From contig NZ_CP092418.1 in NCBI RefSeq assembly GCF_023716485.1, forward strand, positions 2,091,001 through 2,155,000: a stretch of 64,000 nucleotides of DNA. The letters are read 5' to 3'. Shown here piece by piece: positions 53,092 through 60,761 of this stretch. This DNA comes from Microbulbifer variabilis. GTDB lineage: Bacteria; Pseudomonadota; Gammaproteobacteria; Pseudomonadales; Cellvibrionaceae. The translations under genes and the position numbers were made by a program. Each line of letters opens with the position of its first letter. Position 1 is the stretch's first letter. The notes beneath the pieces are model-generated. The model saw only the letters and a list, made by a program, of their open reading frames with translations, did no database searches and had not been told where the DNA came from.

Positions 53092-53745
53092 ATGGATTTT
53101 TATATGAATAAGAAACTACTTTTTCAGTGCAAGCATTATATGACGCAGTTTGTGTTTGATACTGCCGCACTGGAAGATTCACCTTTCACATTGCCAGAGG
53201 TCCAAACGCTGTTAGATGGGATTACAGTTGGTGGGCATACCCTGAGCGAGCAGAACCTGGTGCTAAACCAGAAGGCCAGCTGGGAGAAGCTATTTGGACT
53301 GATCGAGGCCGAACGCTTCGCAGTAACAAAAGAGGTAGCGTGCAGTCTTCAAGACCTGGTTGCCAAAGAAGAGGCCCTGGATTGGGGCTGCTTTAGAACT
53401 GGCAATGTACGAATCTCTGGTACTGAATACACCCCTCCAAAGGCAGAAACCCTGGATGCCAAGTGGAACGAAATGATCGGCAAACTGGGGACGATTCAGG
53501 ACACTAAGGTACGGGCTTGCTCCCTATTTTTGCAGATGGCTCGCAATCAGTTCTTCTGGGATGGGAATAAGCGCACTGGCCGGCTGATGATGAATGGTGC
53601 CCTGCTGTCCGAAGGTATTTCCCCTATTTTGGTGCCTGCAAAAGCAAAGCTTGAATTCAATACCAAAATGATCCGGTTTTATGATAACGGTAATGAGTCT
53701 GAGATGATCGATTTTCTGGCAAAGTATCACGTTGACTTTGGATAA
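53092..53745 (+). CDS. Fic-fold protein with Gln at the catalytic His position
   Basis: The 217-residue protein starts at ATG 53092 after an AGGAAG site. The Fic core is clear: ARNQFFWDGNKRTGRLMMNG, aligned with HPFxDGNGRTGR. The catalytic His is Gln, Pro is Phe, while Phe, Asp-Gly-Asn and the Arg residues are kept. The flap-like hairpin FRTGNVRISGTEYTPP is also present. Without His the usual AMP-transfer chemistry is doubtful; phosphate transfer, binding only, or a distinct subfamily are alternatives. It may form a toxin-antitoxin-like unit with the HTH gene or the following 101-residue gene. Confidence 0.8.
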   Translation: MDFYMNKKLLFQCKHYMTQFVFDTAALEDSPFTLPEVQTLLDGITVGGHTLSEQNLVLNQKASWEKLFGLIEAERFAVTKEVACSLQDLVAKEEALDWGCFRTGNVRISGTEYTPPKAETLDAKWNEMIGKLGTIQDTKVRACSLFLQMARNQFFWDGNKRTGRLMMNGALLSEGISPILVPAKAKLEFNTKMIRFYDNGNESEMIDFLAKYHVDFG

Positions 53746-53772
53746 CAGCAACTCATTTTGAAAGGAAGCAAA

Positions 53773-54078
53773 ATGCCTGAATCAATTCAATACGGCCTCC
53801 AAGAGAATGGACTAAAAGCGTTAGTTGCATCAGGTCGTATTATAGAGTTTGAACTTGAGGTAGTTAAACCGAAGAAGGCTGCCAAATCACGGTGCTTTCA
53901 CCTATGGATAGCAGATGCCTCTGATCCATGTAAGCCACGCTATCTTCTAATGCTGACTGGGCGCCCTGGAGCCAAAGTTTTCCGAAGTGCTGATCGAGTA
54001 GTTGAATATGTTGAGAAAATAAAACCTGGTAGTGGCAAGTTAATGGTGACTCGATTAACTGGATCTACGGAATCTTGA
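53773..54078 (+). CDS. hypothetical protein downstream of Fic
   Basis: The 101-residue protein starts at ATG 53773 (MPESIQYGLQENGLKALV) with an AAAGGAAG site. It is basic in the middle (KPKKAAKSRCFHLWIA), soluble, and ends TRLTGSTES. No family was recognised. It lies 27 bp after the Fic stop in the same direction, so it is probably co-transcribed and could be a partner. Confidence 0.5.
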   Translation: MPESIQYGLQENGLKALVASGRIIEFELEVVKPKKAAKSRCFHLWIADASDPCKPRYLLMLTGRPGAKVFRSADRVVEYVEKIKPGSGKLMVTRLTGSTES

Positions 54079-54177
54079 TCAAATCAGAGGATATAGGAAG
54101 ATGAGAAGCTTTGTATTGTAGATGAATTTATTGCAACGATTCTCTATTGGTAACTTCTCGATTTTTGGGCTGTTCGT

Positions 54178-55872
54178 GTGCAACCACTTGTAGGTAGTTG
54201 CACCACTATAAAGGATCATGCCTTGGAAGCGTTAGAAGCAAAAATTGACGAGGACTTTAATGCAAACCCCATACTAGAACTTCCGTTTTGTATGGCATTC
54301 AACTTAATGTGTGAAATAACCGCTCTCCATCTAGTCGAAACCGGCACACCAGATTCAGCCTTTCTCACCCCATTTATGTTCATCTTCGAAAAAGACAATT
54401 TCGATTTCACACCTATGAGCACGATAGAATGCCGAAATCGATTATTAGAAATTGAACATAGGGATTTCGATATTTTGTTCCAGTGCGCTACTTTGAATCA
54501 AGTATTTCCGTTACTTCACGCTGGTGTTTATAAGTTTGAGCGAACAGATAACGAAAGTTCATCTATTTTCTATGCCTCCGAGGAGATAGCTAAGTTTGAG
54601 ATTCGTGACGAGGTATTGACACACTTGAGTCTGCCTTTTTATAAGAACTCTCAAGGTAACGATTCTGGAGCAAAGCTTGAATTTCATAAAGCTACAAAGC
54701 GACGCTTATTTCGGAGCGAACCGCTACAGGTACTGAAGGGAAAAACACTCATCAAACGGCTTTACGAGCTAAACGCTAATTCCTTTAGTGAAGCTTTCAT
54801 TGTGCCTGATTCCTTCTACTGTGAAATAGGATTCTCGAGCCCTAAAGGTTTTAGAGACACTAGGCGGGCATTTCTGGCTATTTGCGAAGCCTACTTGCTT
54901 GCTACTCAATCAGTCTACAGCTACCTCGAGGTAAATCAGCTCATAGGAAGTGCTGCCGAAAAAGATCTATACCATGACCTCGCAATGGTTGTTGCTAAGA
55001 AGTCGGAGTTGAGGAGTCTGGTGAACGAATTGACCAAATCAAATGGTCAGGACTTTGAAAAATTCACCGAGTTCTTCTTCAGCGATGCTGATAATCGGGA
55101 AAGTATCAGTAAAAGGTTTTTACCTCCATTTTGGAATTTACAAGAGCAGATCTACTTCTCTCCAGGGGCGACAACAACACTACTATCAAGCAGAAATCTC
55201 GTGATAAGTATTATGAATAACAAGTCTCTGAGGAGAAAATATAACTTCGATAAGAAGATTTCCAGGGAATTTGAACCGATATTGCTAAATAGAGCTAAGG
55301 AACATTTTGAGTCGAACGGATATAATGTTTTCCTTGGGAAGGATATTGGCAGCACCGAAATCGATCTATTAGCATATTGCGAACGGACTAGCGTTGTCTT
55401 GTTAGTTCAGGCCAAAGCCACACTCTATCCAGAGGGCGCACGTATGGTAAAGAACCTGGAGAGACGTATAAATTAGGCGATTACTCAACATGAGAAATTT
55501 GACACCCTTTCCGAAATAGAAAGAACTCAGTATATAGTAGATTGCTTTCCCCATATAATTGATACCAAAGCTCTTACCTATCAAAAAGGGGTTCTGGTAA
55601 ATTCCAGCTTTGGATCATATAAAAGTTGGAATAATTTGGAGTCCGCCAGAATTCAAGCACTTAACTGCAATATTTTGAAGAATGTACTTCCCAAATGTGA
55701 TGGATTAGCGCAGTTGCCTGATCTCGTAGATAAGTACATTGAGCGCGTGACAAAGCTTGCTTCTCCAACGCTAGAGAAAAAGGTTTTTAGGCTCAAAGGT
55801 CATACAATAAATCAGGAAAAATGGGACATTGACACTTCAAAACTATATAGATCTGGGCTATACGGGGAATAG
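54178..55872 (+). pseudogene. PD-(D/E)XK-type nuclease-like ORF interrupted by an in-frame TAG
   Basis: The reading frame runs from GTG 54178 to TAG at 55474 (432 residues). The same frame then stays open from 55477 to 55872, so only one stop separates the two parts (564 residues if read through). A nuclease-like core sits just before the stop: VFLGKDIGSTEIDLLAY and VVLLVQAKAT form E-x-D ... Q-x-K, a PD-(D/E)XK variant. The upstream side is also doubtful: an ATG with a good ribosome site at 54101 stops after six codons. It is either a decayed defence-type nuclease or a case of stop-codon readthrough. Confidence 0.65.
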
Positions 55873-55892
55873 AAGCTGGAGAGCATTGGAAT

Positions 55893-55976
55893 ATGAATCA
55901 GGAGCCGATAATCATCATTGATAGAAAGGCGACTACCGAAGCTCAGGCGATGACAATCCGCTTACGAAGCAAATAG
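55893..55976 (+). pseudogene. short remnant (27 codons)
   Basis: MNQEPIIIIDRKATTEAQAM followed by TIRLRSK and a stop looks like the first quarter of a longer small-protein family that I recall only as an N-terminal pattern. It ends early. From here to 56178 there is no gene, only a hairpin at 56086-56107. Confidence 0.25.
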
Positions 55977-56085
55977 GTAGAGATGTATGGTATTAATAAT
56001 GGTGTCTTGTAAATCAGATTGGTGAAATAGTGATAGGTTGACTAAGTTCATAATGAACCTGGTAAACTGTGGGGAAAAACGTTTT

Positions 56086-56107
56086 ATCATCGGTTTTAGC
56101 CGATGAT
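56086..56107. terminator. hairpin upstream of the thaumatin-like gene
   Basis: ATCATCGG and CCGATGAT form a perfect 8-bp stem with a TTTTAG loop. It lies 70 bp before the thaumatin-like gene and may be a terminator of the preceding transcript or a leader structure. Confidence 0.4.
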
Positions 56108-56178
56108 GGCGGTGCACAGAAATAGCAAATATCTCACATGTCGTTGCGACAGGCTATAAAATTGGAAGGAGACACTAT

Positions 56179-57489
56179 ATGAAAAATGTAATAAAACACG
56201 TTTCAGCATGGTGCATTTCACTATCGGCGGGCATTGTAGTCCCAAATGTGAGTTTGGCAGGCGCAAAAAATTACTTAATGTGGCAATTACCTACTAATGT
56301 TAGCTACCCGGTTTATGTGTATAGTGGAGGCGTACAAATTGATTATCTATATAGTTCTACGCAGCAGGCATTTCTTGGAGAGTATAACGCTAGTTTAAAA
56401 GGTACCTATAAGCTCTATTACAAAAATAAAAAAAATGAATGGATAAGCTGTACATTTGCTATGAAAAACGGAAAAGTTAATAGTAAGTCTACAAGCTGTC
56501 CTGGAGCGGTTATTAATAATCCTGTGAGTAATTCAAATGTGTATGCAGTTGCCTTTGGTGCACAGGTTTGGCCTGGGAAATCGGCCCCGAGTAAGCCGGC
56601 AATAACAAATTATGGTAATCGTAAAATTACCTTTAAGAATCAAACAAAATACCCAAAGATTCAAGTTGGTATGATTTGCACCAAAAAGGTCAACCCAAAG
56701 AACAATAATTGTAAAAATACGCAAAATCTGTTTGAGATTGACAAAGGGTCCAGCAAGGTTTTTTCGGTTGATGTTAAATCAGGGGGGGGTTCTAAATTTC
56801 TCGCTGGATTAAAGTCATCCGCATTTACTATGACCGCTTACCAAATATGCCCAAACAGTCAATGCGAATGGGTGAATACGGGAGGTTACGGAAATGGTAA
56901 AAATCCCTATGCCACAAAAATTGAATATACAAGTTTGTCTGTAAAAATAAACAAAGATAATGAACAAATCCCAAAGGGCGCTACTAATTTTGATGTGTCT
57001 GCGGTGGACGGGTATAACATCAGTGTAATAGCTTATCCCGCAGCGCCAGCGTATTGTACCTATACAATACCCCCAGAGAACTCAAATATTCTAGGTGCCG
57101 GTTATTATGATTCTAGTAATCCTTTGGGTGTGCTGCGTATCGACGAATCTGTTTGTAAAGCCAGCTCTCAATTACCTACAAAAAATGACGGGAAGCCTTG
57201 GGATCTTACTTTGCTATCTAAAAAAAATAACTTTAAAGGCTGTATGAGCCCCTGTACATATGCGAGAATTAAATCTAACAATGAAGTCGATTTGTTTTGC
57301 TGTACAGGGGACTACAGTTCGCCGACAAGTTGTGACCAGTCTCCAGGTAAAATTGGGGCGAATAATTCTACGTATGTCAAAAACTTAAAAGCGCCCACGT
57401 CTAAACATGTTTATCGCTATGCTTTTGATGATGCCATCGGGGATTTCGCGTGTCCCGCAGAAACAGATTTTGTTATTGTTTTTAAATAG
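56179..57489 (+). CDS. secreted thaumatin-like protein
   Basis: The 436-residue protein starts after an AAGGAG site with a signal peptide (about 1-27, ending SLAGA). Two parts follow: an N-terminal beta-rich region (about 30-120) and a thaumatin-like domain from about 145 to the end. NFDVSAVDGYNISVIAYPAA, CMSPCTYAR and FCCTGDYSSPTSCDQSPGKI fit the domain, as does the closing YRYAFDDAIGDFACPAETDF with a final VIVF. Many Cys residues suit the disulphide-rich thaumatin fold. Plant thaumatins bind or cut beta-glucans and act against fungi; a bacterial role in polysaccharide binding or antagonism is only inference. Confidence 0.75.
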   Translation: MKNVIKHVSAWCISLSAGIVVPNVSLAGAKNYLMWQLPTNVSYPVYVYSGGVQIDYLYSSTQQAFLGEYNASLKGTYKLYYKNKKNEWISCTFAMKNGKVNSKSTSCPGAVINNPVSNSNVYAVAFGAQVWPGKSAPSKPAITNYGNRKITFKNQTKYPKIQVGMICTKKVNPKNNNCKNTQNLFEIDKGSSKVFSVDVKSGGGSKFLAGLKSSAFTMTAYQICPNSQCEWVNTGGYGNGKNPYATKIEYTSLSVKINKDNEQIPKGATNFDVSAVDGYNISVIAYPAAPAYCTYTIPPENSNILGAGYYDSSNPLGVLRIDESVCKASSQLPTKNDGKPWDLTLLSKKNNFKGCMSPCTYARIKSNNEVDLFCCTGDYSSPTSCDQSPGKIGANNSTYVKNLKAPTSKHVYRYAFDDAIGDFACPAETDFVIVFK

Positions 57490-57496
57490 CTGGAAG

Positions 57497-57817
57497 TTGT
57501 CAGACAAAGAGAAAGTACAGGAAGTTCCTGAGGCGTGGTCTGAAATCATCTGGAAAGTAGTCTGCCCAGAGTGTAAGAATGAATTTGTTGCGCCAGAATA
57601 TAAGTGTATGTCAGGCGCAAAATTTCAAGCAGAGTGCTCATTGTGTTTAAACAAATTCCCAGCTTGGGGGATTCAAGGGCTATTGGAATATGATGTCAAT
57701 AGTCAATATCTCCCAGCTGGTGGGAAGAGGTGCTGCATAGAATTTTCAGCTACTTTGGATGATAAGTGGCCAGCACTCTACTTGTTGCTAGGTAATAGCG
57801 GCGAAGAAGCCCTTTGA
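57497..57817 (+). CDS. zinc-ribbon-like small protein, possibly truncated
   Basis: A frame of about 106 codons from the TTG at 57497, just after the thaumatin stop, contains CPECKNEFVAPEYKC and CSLCLNKFPAWG, two Cys pairs that could hold one zinc. No good start codon or ribosome site is visible, so the N-terminus may be missing or the start lies inside the previous gene (ATG 57425). The 230 bp after it hold nothing recognisable. Confidence 0.4.
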   Translation: MSDKEKVQEVPEAWSEIIWKVVCPECKNEFVAPEYKCMSGAKFQAECSLCLNKFPAWGIQGLLEYDVNSQYLPAGGKRCCIEFSATLDDKWPALYLLLGNSGEEAL

Positions 57818-58049
57818 TATAAGGCGATTGGGGATAGAAAAAATCTATGATTACTTGTCGTCTTAGTGACGTGTCCGTTGTTTATGGGTAGGTTCAATAG
57901 CAGAAAGAAAGTGCCGGCAGTCAATTGTGACTGTACTAAGCTTTGAAAGCGACTTTCAAAGTTTAGTTTGATATAGAGCCAGTATTTGGTGAATTCCCCA
58001 GCTGTTTTGAACAAGGGGAAGTGCCTTTGACAATAAAAATAATCTTTCC

Positions 58050-58949
58050 TTATAAGCCAATCCGATTTGAAATTTCCTTCAAACGAATAACCTGCTGAAC
58101 ATAGAGTGGTAACGCAGATACCTTCCCAATAAAGTCGAAGACGTACATTAACAGGGCAACGATCAATCCATAGTTAACCAGGCCCCCATCGATTGCCGCT
58201 ATGGGAGCGTAAACAAACAAAGCGACTATGCCAGCCCATAATATAAAGTAGGTGCCTGTTTCCAGGTCGCTCAATTCAATATTCCACCGCATAAGACGCC
58301 GGAAGTGGGCTTTTGCGTGCTCAACATTTGGCTGTTTAATCGCATCAACCTGATATTCCAGCTCATTATTATAAGATTCATTCAGCTGGTAATTGGTATT
58401 CCCGATTACGCAATAGATCAGGGTAATCAGAGCTAGGAGAGCCAGGCAAGCGAGAAAGATATTGAGATTGATGGCGCTAATAATAATGAGTAACCCCACC
58501 GTGCCAATAGTAACGGTAATAATTTCCGGTAGGCTGTTTTCAAAAAATTCGACAATTTCAGTTAACAAACTGGAGCGCGCAGTAATAGTCGACACCGACT
58601 GCTTCTTTACTTTTTCACGGGCTACCATTTCCGAAGTAACTACTTGATAAATATGTGCGTAGACTCTGGTATCGTAAAATCTTCGGGCGCTTCCTATAAG
58701 AATAGAAATGCTACCTAAGGTTGCCAAAAGATAGATGCCATTGTAGGACTGTTCTAATAGACTATTGATAGCCCAGCCGATGGCAAGTGGAAAAAGTAGT
58801 TCGAGGAGTGTTTCAATAACGACTAGCGATAGGGTCAAGGATACTCGCCACTTAAATCGGGTAAAAATCGAAAGTAAAGAATATTTGTGCTTGCCTTTTG
58901 TATAATCATCATCTGTTGACTTTGAAACAGTGGTAACTGGCTGTGTCAT
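58050..58949 (-). CDS. ABC exporter transmembrane domain without an ATPase domain
   Basis: The 299-residue protein has six membrane segments in the layout of type IV ABC exporters (FKWRVSLTLSLVVIETLLEL, then PLAIGWAIN, then GTVGLLIIISAINLNIFLAC). It ends right where an exporter would pass into its nucleotide-binding domain (VQQVIRLKEISNRIGL), and there are no Walker or signature motifs. No ATPase gene is next to it. It starts 19 bp after the TetR gene and is probably in the same transcript. It may use a distant ATPase or have a different job. Confidence 0.75.
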   Translation of the reverse strand: MTQPVTTVSKSTDDDYTKGKHKYSLLSIFTRFKWRVSLTLSLVVIETLLELLFPLAIGWAINSLLEQSYNGIYLLATLGSISILIGSARRFYDTRVYAHIYQVVTSEMVAREKVKKQSVSTITARSSLLTEIVEFFENSLPEIITVTIGTVGLLIIISAINLNIFLACLALLALITLIYCVIGNTNYQLNESYNNELEYQVDAIKQPNVEHAKAHFRRLMRWNIELSDLETGTYFILWAGIVALFVYAPIAAIDGGLVNYGLIVALLMYVFDFIGKVSALPLYVQQVIRLKEISNRIGL

Positions 58950-58968
58950 TTAACAACGCTCTCAATGC

Positions 58969-59535
58969 TTAACGTGCAACGCCATGGCAAAATGTGTGAA
59001 ACGCTAAATCGGCCAGCGTATCGTCATCTATGGATTCTGAATTTTTTGTTAGCCAGGATGTATAGAGCAGTCCTTCTGTCAGGTTTACCACCCAAGCGGT
59101 GGGAAGTTTTTTGGACAAGCTGCCTTCGGACTTGGCGTACTCCACCAAGGTGGCGATTTCATTCTCTTGCTTTTTATAGATGGCGGTGAGCTCTGGGTCA
59201 TCTTCATCAAAGTCTCCCAACTTCATTAAAAACTCCATTTCGGCCGACAGCGGAAAAATCGCCTTGAACATCAGGTGGAAGGCTTGCAGAGCCGATTCAG
59301 CCTCGCTTTCCAAGTGTTCGGTGGCTTTATCAAATGCCTCCAGGCAGTGAATCGCAACCGCCTTAATCAGCTTTTCTCTCGTGTCATAAAGGCGGTAAAG
59401 GGTAGTGCGCCCAACTCCGGCCGCCCGGGCAATATCGCTAAAGGATGCCTCCCTATTTTTGCTCAGGAGTTCCATACCCGCCTTCATGATCGCAGTTTGT
59501 GACTTCTGAATACGTACATCTAGGTGATCAGCCAT
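58969..59535 (-). CDS. TetR/AcrR family regulator
   Basis: The 188-residue protein has the TetR HTH: IMKAGMELLSKNREASFSDI, then ARAAGVGRTTLYRLYDTREKL. The rest is helical. It faces the RND adaptor gene across a long inverted repeat and shares a transcript with the ABC transmembrane gene, so it probably represses both sides in response to a pump substrate. Confidence 0.88.
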   Translation of the reverse strand: MADHLDVRIQKSQTAIMKAGMELLSKNREASFSDIARAAGVGRTTLYRLYDTREKLIKAVAIHCLEAFDKATEHLESEAESALQAFHLMFKAIFPLSAEMEFLMKLGDFDEDDPELTAIYKKQENEIATLVEYAKSEGSLSKKLPTAWVVNLTEGLLYTSWLTKNSESIDDDTLADLAFHTFCHGVAR

Positions 59536-59550
59536 GGAGTTATTACCTGA

Positions 59551-59615
59551 ATTTTATGGAACATACTTGTATCATAATGTGCTATTAGTTATGGTTCAAG
59601 TGTGTTCCATAAAAT
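59551..59615. promoter_or_regulatory. long inverted repeat between TetR and RND genes
   Basis: ATTTTATGGAACATACTTG (59551-59569) and CAAGTGTGTTCCATAAAAT (59597-59615) are reverse complements at 18 of 19 bases, with 27 bp between them. Two arms on either side of the divergent promoters suggest a double operator for the TetR protein. Confidence 0.7.
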
Positions 59616-59630
59616 GTAAGTTGCCTAGGC

Positions 59631-60752
59631 ATGATGAAAATGGCGGGAATCTGGTTAAAGCGGCGGGCTGCAGGTATTGTTGCCACCAGCTTGCTGGTCT
59701 TGGTGGGGCTATGGCTTATGGCTGAGCAGCAGCCTGCAGCCATGGTGGAGAAGCCCAAAGAGTCTGGCCTTACTGTTACTGTCGTGGAGGCAGTACCGAC
59801 GGATGCTCAGCTTGAAGTCAAAACAACAGGCATAACACAACCCCGCTGGGCGACTGAGGTTATCGCATCAGTGAGCGGGCGTGTCACCCATATTGCTAAC
59901 CACGCAATGCCGGGCAGTCTCATTAGGAAGGGAGAAACACTGGCGTCGCTACAGGATACTTTTTACCAGGCTGAACTCCGTGCTGCTCAAGCCAGAGTGT
60001 CAGAGGCTGAGCTCAACTTGGCCGAAATACTCATGCGTCAATACGTGGCAAAACGCGGGGATAAAGCGAAGTCATCATTTGGCCGACTGGAGCCGCATGT
60101 CAAAGCCGCAGAGGCAAATCGAGAAGCGGCGAGGGGAGCTCTCGCATCCTCCCAGCAGAGGCTGGCTGATACACAAATTAAAGCACCTTTTGACTCGGTG
60201 GTTATTGCCGATTTAATCAATCCTGGCCAATGGATAAATGAGGGGGGTGTACTCTTTCGAGTAGCAGCCAGTGACTACCTGGATGTCAAAGTTGAGCTTT
60301 CCGAGCAGACTTGGCAGCGCTTAAACGGCCTTCAGCAAGGCCCCTACAAAATCACAATAGAGGCGCCTGATGGACAACAATGGCAGGCCTCGGTCCGTTA
60401 CCTAAGCCCAATTATGGATGCGGACACCCGTCAGCGCAGCCTTATGTTGCAAGTGGCTAACCCCTTTCAGCGCGAGACCCCTTTGCTTGCTGATCAGCAG
60501 GTTGATGTAGTGTTTGCAGGCAAAACACAGAGCTATGTTGTCAGTGCACCAGCATCGGTTCTTACAGAAGATGGGAAAGTATGGAGCGTTTCTGAACAAT
60601 CCCTACTTTTGGAAGAGATAGAGCTACTGGATATGCGGCCGGATTCGGTTCTATTTCGTTACAAGAATCGGCCCCACCAGAATCGTCAGCTTGTTCGCTT
60701 TCCTTTGACCAACTTTTTAGAAGGTCAAGCGGTTGCAATGACTATCCACTAA
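59631..60752 (+). CDS. RND efflux periplasmic adaptor (membrane fusion protein)
   Basis: The 373-residue protein begins with an uncleaved-type anchor or signal (GIVATSLLVLVGLWLMAEQQ, residues 14-33). The adaptor order is standard: barrel-sandwich start GRVTHIANHAMPGSLIRKGE, a helical hairpin (YQAELRAAQARVSEAELNLA...), the return GALASSQQRLADTQIKAPFDSVV, then a beta-barrel domain and an MP domain. It links the RND pump to an outer-membrane channel; no channel gene is in the window. Confidence 0.88.
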   Translation: MMKMAGIWLKRRAAGIVATSLLVLVGLWLMAEQQPAAMVEKPKESGLTVTVVEAVPTDAQLEVKTTGITQPRWATEVIASVSGRVTHIANHAMPGSLIRKGETLASLQDTFYQAELRAAQARVSEAELNLAEILMRQYVAKRGDKAKSSFGRLEPHVKAAEANREAARGALASSQQRLADTQIKAPFDSVVIADLINPGQWINEGGVLFRVAASDYLDVKVELSEQTWQRLNGLQQGPYKITIEAPDGQQWQASVRYLSPIMDADTRQRSLMLQVANPFQRETPLLADQQVDVVFAGKTQSYVVSAPASVLTEDGKVWSVSEQSLLLEEIELLDMRPDSVLFRYKNRPHQNRQLVRFPLTNFLEGQAVAMTIH

Positions 60753-60761
60753 GGCCTGCAT

